DNA of 64,000 bases, from contig NZ_JBMOUD010000004.1 in NCBI RefSeq assembly GCF_049319665.1, forward strand, positions 372,001 to 436,000, given 5' to 3'. The notes under the pieces are model-generated. The model had not been told where the DNA came from and made no database searches. It saw only the letters and a list, made by a program, of their open reading frames with translations. Of this stretch, positions 8,223 through 17,452 are shown piece by piece. The first letter of the stretch is position 1, and every line of letters starts with the position of its first letter. Origin of the DNA: JBMOUD01 sp049319665. Its GTDB lineage: Bacteria; Pseudomonadota; Gammaproteobacteria; Enterobacterales; Enterobacteriaceae. A program made the position numbers and the translations under genes.

Positions 8223-9275
8223 ATGGCCGTTAACGAGAGTCAGTTGGTTCAACTGTTTGAACGCGTACTTAGCCTGTCGAAAGTGGACAGCACACAAAGC
8301 GTGGCAATCTTGAAAAGTCACTACTCAGATCCACGCACCGTTCGTGCGGCGACCGAAGCGGCAATCCGTTTAGGGGCCAAGGTTTATGCGGTTGAATTAC
8401 CATCGTTTAACCACCCGATGGCGATGGGTAACGATATGACGGCTTACTGTGGTGATACCGCTTTAACCGGTAATCACGCGGCACAGCGTGCCTTAGAAGC
8501 AGCGGATTTGATTGTCGATACCATGATGTTGCTGCATTCACCCGAACAAGAACAAATCCTCAAAACCGGCACCCGCATCCTGCTAGCGGTCGAACCGCCA
8601 GAGGTCTTGGCACGAATGTTGCCTAATGAAGAGGATAAAGCGCGCGTCATGGCGGCGGCGGCGGTGCTGGAAAAAGCCCGTCAGATGAAGGTGACTTCAG
8701 CCGCTGGCAGCGATTTTATTGCCCCGCTGGGCCAATATCCGACGGTGACTGAATACGGTTATGCCGATGAGCCGGGCCGCTGGGACCACTGGCCAAGCGG
8801 TTTCCTGTTCACTTGGCCGAATGAGGAGCAGGCCGAAGGCGTATTGGTACTGGATGTCGGCGATATCCTGCTGCCGTTTAAATCTTACGCTCGCGAGAAA
8901 ATTACCTTAGAGATCGAAAAAGGCTTTGTTACCAAGATCCACGGCGGCTTTGAGGCCGAATATCTACGCGAATACATGAAGTATTTCAATGACCCGGAAG
9001 TGTATGGCATTTCGCATATCGGCTGGGGGCTACAACCACGCGCGCAGTGGACCGCAATGGGGCTACACGATAAGAACGACGGCATGTGTATGGACGCCCG
9101 CGCATTTTACGGCAACTTCTTGTTCTCAACTGGCCCGAATACCGAAGTCGGCGGCACCAGAAAGACCCCTTGCCATATGGATATCGCCCTGCGCAATTGC
9201 GAAATCAGCGTTGATGGTCTGGTGGTAGTGAGCGGCGGTGACGTCATCGCCCCGGCAGCTTCCAGAGCGCGCTGA
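8223..9275 (+). CDS. nicX: 2,5-dihydroxypyridine 5,6-dioxygenase NicX
   Basis: From the ATG at 8223, behind GGAGAGAG, the protein is 350 residues, exactly the Pseudomonas NicX length. The iron ligands known for NicX fall at identical positions: His265 in ISHIGWG, and His318 and Asp320 in TPCHMDI. The enzyme is an unusual M29-peptidase-like extradiol dioxygenase that opens 2,5-dihydroxypyridine to N-formylmaleamate. It is the first gene of the plus arm. Upstream ATG 8211 is in frame but has no ribosome site. Confidence 0.95.
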   Translation: MAVNESQLVQLFERVLSLSKVDSTQSVAILKSHYSDPRTVRAATEAAIRLGAKVYAVELPSFNHPMAMGNDMTAYCGDTALTGNHAAQRALEAADLIVDTMMLLHSPEQEQILKTGTRILLAVEPPEVLARMLPNEEDKARVMAAAAVLEKARQMKVTSAAGSDFIAPLGQYPTVTEYGYADEPGRWDHWPSGFLFTWPNEEQAEGVLVLDVGDILLPFKSYAREKITLEIEKGFVTKIHGGFEAEYLREYMKYFNDPEVYGISHIGWGLQPRAQWTAMGLHDKNDGMCMDARAFYGNFLFSTGPNTEVGGTRKTPCHMDIALRNCEISVDGLVVVSGGDVIAPAASRAR

Positions 9276-9316
9276 GTCTGGGGCAAGAAAAGCAAAACAG
9301 GCGGGAATGACCTGTT

Positions 9317-9356
9317 GCTGCCGGAACCCCAGAGATGGTCTATTATCTCCGGCAGC
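9317..9356 (+). other. Intercistronic hairpin between nicX and nicR
   Basis: GCTGCCGGA (9317-9325) pairs with TCCGGCAGC (9348-9356) around a 22-base loop that includes TCTATTATC, a possible -10 element. No T tract follows, so it is more likely a processing or stabilising structure, or an operator overlapping a nicR promoter, than a terminator. Confidence 0.4.
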
Positions 9357-9379
9357 CAATTTAATAGGGATGACAAGAC

Positions 9380-9862
9380 ATGACAGCGTTTGAGCATAAA
9401 ACATCGACGGAGCCTGCATCAGAGCAGGAGTATCACTATCTGGATCAGGTCGGTCACCTGCTTCGTAAAGTGTATCAGCGACATGCGGCAATATTTCAGC
9501 AAAACGTCGGTCAGTCACAGCTGACGGCGGTGCAGTTTATTACACTCTGCGCAATACGAGATATGGGGCCGAGTTCGCAAACAGAGCTGGTGCAAGTTAC
9601 CGCAGTCGATCAGGCCACTATCCGTGGCATTGTCGAACGCTTAAAAGCGCGTGAACTGGTGACCTTAAGTCCAGACCCGCACGATAAACGCAAAGTGATT
9701 GTCTCCCTGACCACGCTAGGGCGTGAATTAGTCGAGATGACGGTGCCCAACGCCTTAAAGATATCGGAAATGACCTTCGGCAATCTGAACCCGGCCGAAC
9801 GAGTCGCGTTGTTGTTTTTACTCAACAAAATGCTGGATGACACTCCTGTCCAGTCAGAATAA
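9380..9862 (+). CDS. nicR: MarR-family regulator NicR
   Basis: A 160-residue MarR-type winged-helix protein. The recognition region is QTELVQVTAVDQATIRGIV and the wing carries SPDPHDKRKVI, the usual DxR signature. In Pseudomonas NicR represses the nicotinate operons and is released by 6-hydroxynicotinate. Its place between nicX and nicA supports the same role, and its site in the plus arm implies autoregulation. AGGGATGA precedes the ATG. Confidence 0.88.
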   Translation: MTAFEHKTSTEPASEQEYHYLDQVGHLLRKVYQRHAAIFQQNVGQSQLTAVQFITLCAIRDMGPSSQTELVQVTAVDQATIRGIVERLKARELVTLSPDPHDKRKVIVSLTTLGRELVEMTVPNALKISEMTFGNLNPAERVALLFLLNKMLDDTPVQSE

Positions 9863-9914
9863 GGCGCGTTGATATTAACCGCCTGGCGATAACTTACTTG
9901 GCGGAGAAAGAGCA

Positions 9915-10595
9915 ATGGCAGTATCTGAAAGTGAGCTATCTTCGCGGATTTCAGTCACAGAAATCAAAGACAGCACCACCATAAAAAAAGTGCCGGAGAC
10001 CACGTTTACACTTTCCGTCAACGGCATAAAGCAGCAAGTCAGCGTGATGGCCGATACCTCTCTGCTATTGGTATTGCGCAATTATTTGTCACTCAATGGC
10101 CCCAAATACGGCTGTGGTTTAGGTGAGTGCGGTGCTTGTACCGTGTTAGTCAACGGCATCGCCGCTCGCGCCTGTGTGATCCCTGCATCTGCGATGGTTA
10201 ATCGTGAAATCACCACATTAGAAGGCTTGGGTTCTCGCGATAATTTGCACCCGGTACAACAAGCTTTTATCGATAAACAGGCGGCGCAATGTGGCTATTG
10301 CCTCAATGGCATGATCATGACCACCGCCGCACTATTAACGCGTAATCCCCATCCTACTGACGCGGAAATCCGCCAGGCACTGTCTGGCAATTTGTGCCGC
10401 TGCGGCACTCATATCGAGATACTCAGCGCGGTAAAACACGCCATCGAGCTGTATATCGCCAGTGAGCTATGTATCGCCAAAGAGCAATGTATCGTGGCCG
10501 AGCCATGTACTACGTCCAGCCCCCAGCCCCAACCTCATCAACACAACGATAAAAAAACGCGCCTGCGCAATGAGGAAAGTCGTCATCATGAGTGA
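9915..10595 (+). CDS. nicA: Nicotinate dehydrogenase 2Fe-2S subunit NicA
   Basis: A 226-residue small subunit of the nicotinate hydroxylase. Residues about 32-180 form the standard core: a plant-type 2Fe-2S motif YGCGLGECGACTV plus a later cysteine, then the helical second cluster with CGYC and CRCG. The enzyme converts nicotinate to 6-hydroxynicotinate. The protein is longer than the usual 150-160 residues. It has an N-terminal extension of about 30 residues and a cysteine-, proline- and histidine-rich tail of about 45 residues. The tail has three Cys-Ile/Thr repeats spaced by six (ELCIAKEQCIVAEPCT). It overlaps the nicB start by 8 bp. Confidence 0.92.
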   Translation: MAVSESELSSRISVTEIKDSTTIKKVPETTFTLSVNGIKQQVSVMADTSLLLVLRNYLSLNGPKYGCGLGECGACTVLVNGIAARACVIPASAMVNREITTLEGLGSRDNLHPVQQAFIDKQAAQCGYCLNGMIMTTAALLTRNPHPTDAEIRQALSGNLCRCGTHIEILSAVKHAIELYIASELCIAKEQCIVAEPCTTSSPQPQPHQHNDKKTRLRNEESRHHE

Positions 10596-13500
10596 GCAAC
10601 ATTTACCCACCCCAACCCACAGTGAACTGTTATCACGCAACGGTGTGTTGCTGATTGTCGATGAGATTCAGCCGCCTGCTGGGTTAGTGCCAAAAGGGCA
10701 AACGCCCACGCTAAAACCCAAAGAACAAGGGCTGTTTATTGCCATCTGTGATAGCGGCGAGATTTACGCCTTCAACGGTCACGTCGATTTAGGTACCGGC
10801 GTCAAAACCTCGCTAGGGCAAATTGTGGCCGAAGAGCTATATCTATCGACCAGTCAGGTACAAATGGTGTTGGGCGATACCCAGCGCACCCCGAATCAAG
10901 GGGCCACCATTGCCAGCGCCACGCTACAAATTTCCGCTATTCCACTGCGTAACGCCGCGGCAGAAGCCCGTTGCTGGCTAATGCAACGTGCCGCCGAGCG
11001 TTTTGCGGTCAATATCGAGAGTCTGACATTAAAAAATGGCCTGATATCAGATGAGAATGGCCAACAGATAAGCTATGCCGAGCTGGTCAAAGGGCAACAC
11101 TGTGAGCTGAAAATATCTGGCAATGCGCCGCTCAAGCCGCAGAAGGATTATCAGATTGTCGGCACCAGCTCTCCGCGCGTTGATATTCCAGCTAAAGCTA
11201 CCGGCGAGCTAACCTATGTGCACGATATGCGCCTGCCCGGCATGTTGCATGGCCGCATGGTGCGCCCGCCTTATGCCGGATATGACAGCGGCAGTTTTGT
11301 CGGTAACAGTCTGGTCGGTGTAGATGAAAGTTCTATCGCTCATATCCCCGGCATTGTCGCCGTGGTGGTGATTCAGGACTTTATTGGTATTGTGGCCGAG
11401 CGTGAAGAGCAGGCCGAAAAAGCCGCCAAAGAACTCGTCGTTGAGTGGAAAGCCTGGCAAACGCCGCTGCCTGATTTGCAAAACGTCGCCCAGGCGTTGA
11501 AGGATAATCCAAGTACCGCACGCGTGGTCCACGATACTGGCCATGTGGACGAAGCGCTGGCGGGTGTAAGCCAACGTTTTACTCGTGAATATCTTTGGCC
11601 CTATCAGCTCCACGCTTCTATCGGCCCTTCCTGTGCGCTGGCAGATTACCAGCCGCAATGCCTGCGTGTGTGGTCGGGGACACAGAACCCGCACGTGATG
11701 CGTGCCGATCTGGCCTGGCTATTGGAATACCCGGAAGAACAGATAGAAATCAACCGAATGGAAGCAGCAGGCTGTTACGGTCGTAACTGTGCTGATGATG
11801 TTGGGGCCGATGCCGCCTTGCTGTCGCGTGCGGTTGGCCGTCCTGTACGAGTGCAACTGACGCGCGCCCAAGAGCATGTGTGGGAACCCAAAGGCACCGC
11901 GCAGTTAATGGAAGTTGACGGCGGCATCGATGCCGAAGGACATTTGGCGGTATATGATTTTTCCACCTCGTATCCGTCCAACGGCGCACCAACGCTGGCG
12001 CTGCTACTTACCGGTCGAGTCGATGCCACCGCGTTAGCTTATGAAATGGGCGATCGCACTTCGATTCCGCCTTATGAATATCCAGAGATGCGTATCACCA
12101 TTGAAGATATGGCGCCGATTGTACGCGCGTCATGGATGCGTGGCGTCTCAGCGTTGCCCAATACTTTTGCCCATGAATCCTATATTGATGAGCTTGCTTT
12201 TGCCGCCGGTGTCGACCCCGTTGAGTATCGCCTGCGCTATATCAAAGATGAAAGAGCCATCGAGCTGATGCGTTCTACCGCCGAGCGTGCCGGTTGGACA
12301 CCGAGAACACAGCCAATGCAAACCGAGGCGGAACCGGGCGTATTACGCGGGCGTGGTTTTGCCTACGCGCGTTATATTCACAGTAAATTCCCCGGATTTG
12401 GTGCGGCGTGGGCATCGTGGGTAGCGGATGTCGCTATCGATAAAAAGAGCGGTGAAATCGCCGTTACCCGCATTACTGTCGGTCACGATGCTGGCATGAT
12501 GATCAACCCCGATGGCGTGCGTCATCAGATCCACGGCAATGTGATTCAATCCACCAGCCGGGCGCTGAAAGAACGCGTCACCTTTGAAGAATCCACCGTT
12601 TCTAGTCAGGAATGGGGCGCTTACCCGATTCTGACCTTCCCCGAAGTGCCGGACGTCGACGTGGTGATGATGCCACGACCTTATGATCCGCCGTTAGGAT
12701 CGGGTGAGTCCGCCTCGGTGCCCAGCGCGGCGGCGATTGCCAACGCGGTGTATGATGCAACCGGCATTCGTTTTCGCGAATTACCGATTACCTCCGACAA
12801 GCTGCGCGTGGCATTAAACGGCCCGGACGCTCAAGGACCAACCGCTCTCGACGGGCCAAAGCCCAGGGTAAAAACCTCGGCGAAGAAAAAATGGTTTTTT
12901 GGCGGCGCGGCGGGCGTGTTCGGCATCGCACTGGGGATGGCGACTAATGCCCTGCCTTGGCGTGCTGAAATCGCGCCTGTCGCGACGCCATCGGCAGGAA
13001 CCTGGTCTGAAAGCACCTTAGAACGCGGGCGGCAACTTGCCGCCGCGGGCGATTGCGCCGTTTGTCACACCGCCTCCGGTGGGATAAAAAATGCTGGCGG
13101 ACTGGCAATGGAGACACCGTTTGGCACGCTCTATTCCACCAATATCACGCCAGATAAAGAGACTGGCATTGGTAACTGGTCGTTCACCGCTTTTGACCGG
13201 GCAATGCGACAAGGGATCAGCCGCGATGGTCATCATCTCTATCCGGCGTTTCCTTACACCTCATTTAGAAAGATGACCGATGCCGATATGCAGGCACTGT
13301 ATGCCTATATGATGTCGCAACCGGCGGTTAAGCAGCCAACCCCGGCGAACGCTATGCGTTTCCCGTTTAACTTCCGCCCGCTGATGGCCGGTTGGAACGC
13401 GCTATTTTTAGGTACCGGTGCCTACCAGAACGACCCACAACAAAGTGAAGCCTGGAACCGCGGGGCTTATCTGGTGAACGGCCTGGGGCACTGCGGCGCC

Positions 13501-14172
13501 TGTCATACGCCAAGAAATATTTTAGGTGCGGAGAAAACCGGAGTTAATGCTTTCCTTGCGGGTGGCACTGTCGACGGCTGGGAAGCCCCTGCGCTCAACG
13601 GCCTGTCCAGTTCACCCAAACCCTGGACCGAACAGCAGTTGTTTGAATATTTACGTACCGGTTATTCGAGTGAGCACGGCGTTGCCGCAGGCCCAATGGG
13701 GCCGGTAGTCAGCGAGCTAGCCACCTTGCCAGAATCCGACGTGCGGGCGATTTCGACCTATCTGGCTTCACTCAATCCTGAAACTGCCAACGCCGCGCCA
13801 GAGCCGATTCCTCAGCCAGCAGCGACTTTCTCGGCTCGCGCCGGAGAGCAGCTATTTAAGGGCGCATGTCAGGCGTGCCACACCGCCGCCAGCGGCGGGC
13901 CTCAGCTGTTTGGCGTCAGCCCTGAGATGGCAAATAACACCAGCGTATTTAGCAGCCAGCCGGATAATCTGATCAGGGTGATCCTCAACGGTATTCCGCA
14001 ACCTGCGACAGCAGATTTAGGCTATATGCCAGGCTTTGCCGCCAGCCTTTCCGATAAACAAGTAGCGGAATTGGCGACATATTTACGCCAGACCTACGCA
14101 CCGGGTAAACCGGCATGGGAAAATCTGGCAGAAAAAGTGGCGCATATTCGTGCCCATCCGGGCACTCATTAA
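10588..14172 (+). CDS. nicB: Nicotinate dehydrogenase large subunit NicB (molybdopterin domain fused to triple cytochrome c)
   Basis: From the ATG at 10588, behind GAGGAAA, the protein is 1194 residues, close to Pseudomonas NicB. The first 750 residues are the isoquinoline-oxidoreductase/aldehyde-oxidase-type molybdenum domain (GHVDLGTG, and GSGESASVPSAAAIANAV near the end). A hydrophobic segment near residue 770 (WFFGGAAGVFGIALGMA) probably anchors it. Three CXXCH haem sites follow at residues 823, 969 and 1094. Electrons from nicotinate hydroxylation thus pass through the NicA iron-sulfur clusters and the haems to the respiratory chain. In-frame ATG 10570 is a weaker start. Confidence 0.94.
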   Translation: MSEQHLPTPTHSELLSRNGVLLIVDEIQPPAGLVPKGQTPTLKPKEQGLFIAICDSGEIYAFNGHVDLGTGVKTSLGQIVAEELYLSTSQVQMVLGDTQRTPNQGATIASATLQISAIPLRNAAAEARCWLMQRAAERFAVNIESLTLKNGLISDENGQQISYAELVKGQHCELKISGNAPLKPQKDYQIVGTSSPRVDIPAKATGELTYVHDMRLPGMLHGRMVRPPYAGYDSGSFVGNSLVGVDESSIAHIPGIVAVVVIQDFIGIVAEREEQAEKAAKELVVEWKAWQTPLPDLQNVAQALKDNPSTARVVHDTGHVDEALAGVSQRFTREYLWPYQLHASIGPSCALADYQPQCLRVWSGTQNPHVMRADLAWLLEYPEEQIEINRMEAAGCYGRNCADDVGADAALLSRAVGRPVRVQLTRAQEHVWEPKGTAQLMEVDGGIDAEGHLAVYDFSTSYPSNGAPTLALLLTGRVDATALAYEMGDRTSIPPYEYPEMRITIEDMAPIVRASWMRGVSALPNTFAHESYIDELAFAAGVDPVEYRLRYIKDERAIELMRSTAERAGWTPRTQPMQTEAEPGVLRGRGFAYARYIHSKFPGFGAAWASWVADVAIDKKSGEIAVTRITVGHDAGMMINPDGVRHQIHGNVIQSTSRALKERVTFEESTVSSQEWGAYPILTFPEVPDVDVVMMPRPYDPPLGSGESASVPSAAAIANAVYDATGIRFRELPITSDKLRVALNGPDAQGPTALDGPKPRVKTSAKKKWFFGGAAGVFGIALGMATNALPWRAEIAPVATPSAGTWSESTLERGRQLAAAGDCAVCHTASGGIKNAGGLAMETPFGTLYSTNITPDKETGIGNWSFTAFDRAMRQGISRDGHHLYPAFPYTSFRKMTDADMQALYAYMMSQPAVKQPTPANAMRFPFNFRPLMAGWNALFLGTGAYQNDPQQSEAWNRGAYLVNGLGHCGACHTPRNILGAEKTGVNAFLAGGTVDGWEAPALNGLSSSPKPWTEQQLFEYLRTGYSSEHGVAAGPMGPVVSELATLPESDVRAISTYLASLNPETANAAPEPIPQPAATFSARAGEQLFKGACQACHTAASGGPQLFGVSPEMANNTSVFSSQPDNLIRVILNGIPQPATADLGYMPGFAASLSDKQVAELATYLRQTYAPGKPAWENLAEKVAHIRAHPGTH

Positions 14173-14209
14173 TAGAAAACGGGCGATATTGATAAGGGGG
14201 AAAGTGTCT

Positions 14210-15184
14210 ATGCAATCTTTGGATTATCGCGTTATCGCTCAAGCCCTCGCCTGGCTGCAAAACAGCAGCCCGGTGTGGTTATGTACCGTATTACATACTT
14301 ACGGTTCCTCCCCTCGCTCTCCCGGTTCGTTGCTGGCTGCCACGGCGCAAGGCGAATTTATCGGTTCACTTTCCGGCGGCTGTATTGAAGAAGACTTTCT
14401 GGCGCGTATTGCACTGGGAGAGTTTTGCCAAGCCAGTCAAGTGGTGCGCTATGGCAAAGGTGGACGGGAAACTGCCATTGAATTGCCCTGCGGCGGCACA
14501 TTGGATGTGTTGATCGAATATCTGCCACAGGCCGCATCCACCTTAGATTATCTCAGCCAACTGCTACGGGCGCTAAAAGGCGAAGTGCGGCTGCTAAAAT
14601 CGCTGCTATTGCCGCAAGCCGCCATGTTAGAAACCTGCCCGGCTCGCCATATGACCGCGGCAATCCGTTATCAACAACAGGAAATCATGCTACCCATTGG
14701 CAGCGTGCCAACGTTACTGATCGCCGGGTATTCAGCCGTTGCGCATGATTGCATCAAGCTGGCCGAAATGTTGGGTTTTGAAGTGGTGATCTGTGAACAC
14801 CGAGAAGAACAACAACGGCAGTTACAACAGGATTTCAGCGACCTATCGCCTTATCTGGTCATTAGCCAGCATCCGGCGCTGTATCTGGAAAAATACGGTG
14901 CATCCAGCTCCACCGCCATCGTGTCATTAACCCACGACCCAAGAATCGACGACCTGACGCTGAGCGAAGCGGTTACCACCGAAGCATTCTATATCGGCGC
15001 AATGGGTTCACAGGCCAACAGCCTCCAGCGCCGTGAACGTTTACAGCGCATCAGCGAACTCACCACTGACGACCTCGACCGTATCCACGCCCCGATTGGC
15101 CTGCCGATCGGCAGCAAAACGCCGGCAGAAATTGCACTGTCAATATTGGCGGATATTGTTAGGTGTAAGAATAGCGGGGTGTAG
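14210..15184 (+). CDS. XdhC/CoxF-family maturation factor downstream of nicB
   Basis: A 324-residue XdhC-like protein. The N-terminal domain has GSSPRSPGSLL and GSLSGGCIEEDF. The C-terminal Rossmann-type domain starts near residue 165 with LLIAGYSAVAHDC, where the usual GxGxxG is degenerate. It lies 37 bp after nicB behind AGGGGGA and is probably co-transcribed, so it is the likely maturation factor for NicAB. It is a distant paralogue of the xdhC-like protein at 262-1392. The ATG at 14210 is chosen over the longer frame that runs into nicB. Confidence 0.82.
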   Translation: MQSLDYRVIAQALAWLQNSSPVWLCTVLHTYGSSPRSPGSLLAATAQGEFIGSLSGGCIEEDFLARIALGEFCQASQVVRYGKGGRETAIELPCGGTLDVLIEYLPQAASTLDYLSQLLRALKGEVRLLKSLLLPQAAMLETCPARHMTAAIRYQQQEIMLPIGSVPTLLIAGYSAVAHDCIKLAEMLGFEVVICEHREEQQRQLQQDFSDLSPYLVISQHPALYLEKYGASSSTAIVSLTHDPRIDDLTLSEAVTTEAFYIGAMGSQANSLQRRERLQRISELTTDDLDRIHAPIGLPIGSKTPAEIALSILADIVRCKNSGV

Positions 15185-15208
15185 CCAAGGAAAGGAAGTC
15201 TCTCCTAT

Positions 15209-15628
15209 TTAGATAAACACATCTGGCCTGACATTAAAGCGTTCTGCCAACGCTTTAATATGGCTAATGGTCAACGCGCGCTTCCCAGAGAATATTTGGC
15301 TAATCAGTGACTTCGAGCCTATCTCTGTTTTCAAATCCGCATATGAAAGACCATGTTGGTCCATCAATACGCGCAAAGCGGCAACACCGCGAGGCATTTC
15401 ATCTACCGCGGTATTGAATGCCGCAAAACGTTGATTGCTCTCTTCATATTCAGAGATTTTTGCCGCCAGAAAATCAATTAGCGGGTTTTCATCATCATTC
15501 TCGATCAGGTAATCAACCATAGCGAGCGCATCGTTGTACGCCTTCTCGGAAGTGCTCCCCCCTAAGAAGGGAACCGCCTCCACCAGCATTTTTGTCGCTT
15601 CAATCGCTTTCAGAGGTTCCGCAATCAT
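15209..15628 (-). CDS. higA: HigA-type antitoxin, XRE helix-turn-helix
   Basis: A 139-residue protein with a C-terminal XRE-type helix-turn-helix (LSYADLKTEIGSKSLISQIFSGKRALTISHIKALAERF, in two parts). The N-terminal part is an acidic helical region, the arrangement of HigA2-like antitoxins. It follows the toxin gene with a 4-bp overlap, the toxin-first order typical of higBA. It should neutralise HigB and repress the operon through the two palindromes upstream. Confidence 0.85.
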   Translation of the reverse strand: MIAEPLKAIEATKMLVEAVPFLGGSTSEKAYNDALAMVDYLIENDDENPLIDFLAAKISEYEESNQRFAAFNTAVDEMPRGVAALRVLMDQHGLSYADLKTEIGSKSLISQIFSGKRALTISHIKALAERFNVRPDVFI

Positions 15629-15939
15629 TCTTTCGTCTCCCGATAATACTTGGTTAATTTGTCGTACTCACGGTGAGTAGCGATGTGTTTGACGTAGAGG
15701 CGTTTATTTAGAAAATTAATATAGGCAATCATACGCAGGTTGTGTCCACCGATATCAATCACCCACCACTTGTCTCGATACTTAAAATTATCGAGGCTAG
15801 GAAAATACTCCCGCAGCATTGCAGGACTTGTAAAATCCTTTTCTTTTAATTGCTTATATGTCGCAATAATCGCATCCGCATCATTTGGGAAATCACGTGT
15901 TGCTTTCTCAAATGGTTCCCTGGAAATCACATGCATCAC
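15625..15939 (-). CDS. higB: HigB-type mRNA interferase toxin
   Basis: A 104-residue protein of the RelE/HigB superfamily with the conserved FPSLDNFKYRDKWWVIDIGGH segment, LRMIAYINF and the C-terminal catalytic region HIATHREYDKLTKYY. Members cut mRNA on the translating ribosome. It begins with two successive ATG codons; the second gives MHVISR, as in relatives. It is the first gene of the pair and lies directly behind two operator dyads. Confidence 0.87.
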   Translation of the reverse strand: MMHVISREPFEKATRDFPNDADAIIATYKQLKEKDFTSPAMLREYFPSLDNFKYRDKWWVIDIGGHNLRMIAYINFLNKRLYVKHIATHREYDKLTKYYRETKE

Positions 15940-15950
15940 AATCCCCTGTG

Positions 15951-16004
15951 TTTACATTATGTAAATAACATAGCGGAATAGCTTTTAGTTTACAATATGT
16001 AAAC
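15951..16004 (-). promoter_or_regulatory. Two operator palindromes upstream of higBA
   Basis: TTTACA-TTA-TGTAAA (15951-15965) and GTTTACA-ATA-TGTAAAC (15988-16004) share the consensus TTTACA-N3-TGTAAA, with centres 38 bases apart. They lie 12-65 bases before the higB start and are the expected binding sites for HigA autorepression. Confidence 0.8.
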
Positions 16005-16225
16005 TTCCGATATTGATGTTAATTCACTGACTCATGAAGCCTAGAGTTGATGGGAAAATGTTAGATATAGGAAATAACCAAATGATCCCTCGATAGATCA
16101 AAATGTAAAACCCCCGTTATTTGCAACAACACCCGTCATCGACTATCTATTACCTTAACTTAAAAAGTTACAGTCTCTTTTCGCAGCAAGCGCCAACGAC
16201 ATCATCAATGATGATAAATCTTATA

Positions 16226-17401
16226 ATGAATGGAGCGAGTCCGTTGAATCCTAAAAAAATACTCACTCAGGCGGGAACAATGTTACTGCTCCTTTCCTCT
16301 CTGATACTGATACCAGTGACTGCCTCCGCAGCCCCAACGGATATTCGTTCAGGCAAGGTGAGCAGCAAGACGCTATTACCGCCGGAACATGGGCTGTCGG
16401 AAGCGTCTGAACAGTACCTGATAAAATATGAATCTATCAGCGGTGTTGATGGCAAAACGTCACGGCAAGATACTGCCGCAGTTTTCCTGCCAAAGGGAAA
16501 GGCCCCAAAAAATGGTTGGCCGGTTGTGGTGTGGACACATGGCACAATAGGTGTCGCGACGGACTGCGCGCCCTCGCTTAATCCTCGAACTGAAAGGGAT
16601 AAACAGTACCTTAATACTTGGTTATCTCTCGGTTTTGCCGTCGTGTCACCAGACTATGCGGGCCTGGGCTCCGATGGACTACATCATTATATGGATGCTA
16701 AAGCCGAAGCTTGGAGTGTGCTAGACAGTGCTCGAGCTGCTCTGACTGCTTTCCCACTGAGAAACCAGCTGGTACTCGTCGGTCAGTCTCAGGGGGCGCA
16801 TGCCGCTTTTGCTAGCGCCGGATATCAACCAAGCTATGCTCCGCAGCTTAATGTCGTGGCAACTGTCTTAACTGGAACCCCATATTTTGACGAAACCACA
16901 ACAGCTGAACAAATTCTCGGTCAAAGTAGCCCGGATAAACCAGACCCTAAAATGTCTTATATTTTTTATATATACCTCTCGGCTGCCGATACAAACCCAA
17001 GCCTGAAAGCAGAGGATTATTTTTTGGATAAAGCCCTGCCTATCCTAAAAATGGCTAACACACTGTGCATCACACCACTCACTAAAGAAGTCTATAGTCA
17101 CAACTTGAACCCGACCAATAGCCTAAAACCCGCTATTGATAAATTGCTCAATACACAAATGGTCACAATGCAGTATCCAACGCTGCACATTGCACATCCG
17201 GTATTTATTGGTATCGGCGATAGTGATATCAACGTGCCAACATCAATGCAGCAGCGCTTTGCAGCAGCGGTTAAAGCAGCAGGTACCGATGTTGAGGTCC
17301 GGGAATATGAGGGTCTTGATCATTCAGGTACGGTCAATCCATCTCTGCGGGACTCTGTTCCTTTCCTATTAAAAGTGATGGAGGGTGCTGAAACGAAGTA
17401 A
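16226..17401 (+). CDS. Exported alpha/beta hydrolase, secretory lipase-like
   Basis: An alpha/beta hydrolase with an N-terminal export signal: a KK-containing n-region, then LLLLSSLILIPVTASAA with likely cleavage after TASA. Motifs are WTHGTIG (oxyanion region), the nucleophile elbow GQSQGAH, the acid region GIGDSDINVP and the terminal histidine in GLDHSG. This fits the secretory-lipase or esterase group acting in the periplasm or outside. ATG 16226 is used here. A TTG at 16244, preceded at ideal distance by GGAGCGAG, gives a cleaner signal peptide (MNPKK) and may be the true start. The substrate is unknown. Confidence 0.75.
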   Translation: MNGASPLNPKKILTQAGTMLLLLSSLILIPVTASAAPTDIRSGKVSSKTLLPPEHGLSEASEQYLIKYESISGVDGKTSRQDTAAVFLPKGKAPKNGWPVVVWTHGTIGVATDCAPSLNPRTERDKQYLNTWLSLGFAVVSPDYAGLGSDGLHHYMDAKAEAWSVLDSARAALTAFPLRNQLVLVGQSQGAHAAFASAGYQPSYAPQLNVVATVLTGTPYFDETTTAEQILGQSSPDKPDPKMSYIFYIYLSAADTNPSLKAEDYFLDKALPILKMANTLCITPLTKEVYSHNLNPTNSLKPAIDKLLNTQMVTMQYPTLHIAHPVFIGIGDSDINVPTSMQQRFAAAVKAAGTDVEVREYEGLDHSGTVNPSLRDSVPFLLKVMEGAETK

Positions 17402-17452
17402 GCATTTCAGCGTCATCGCGGCGAATATGCTGCAATGACGCTAACCACATCC

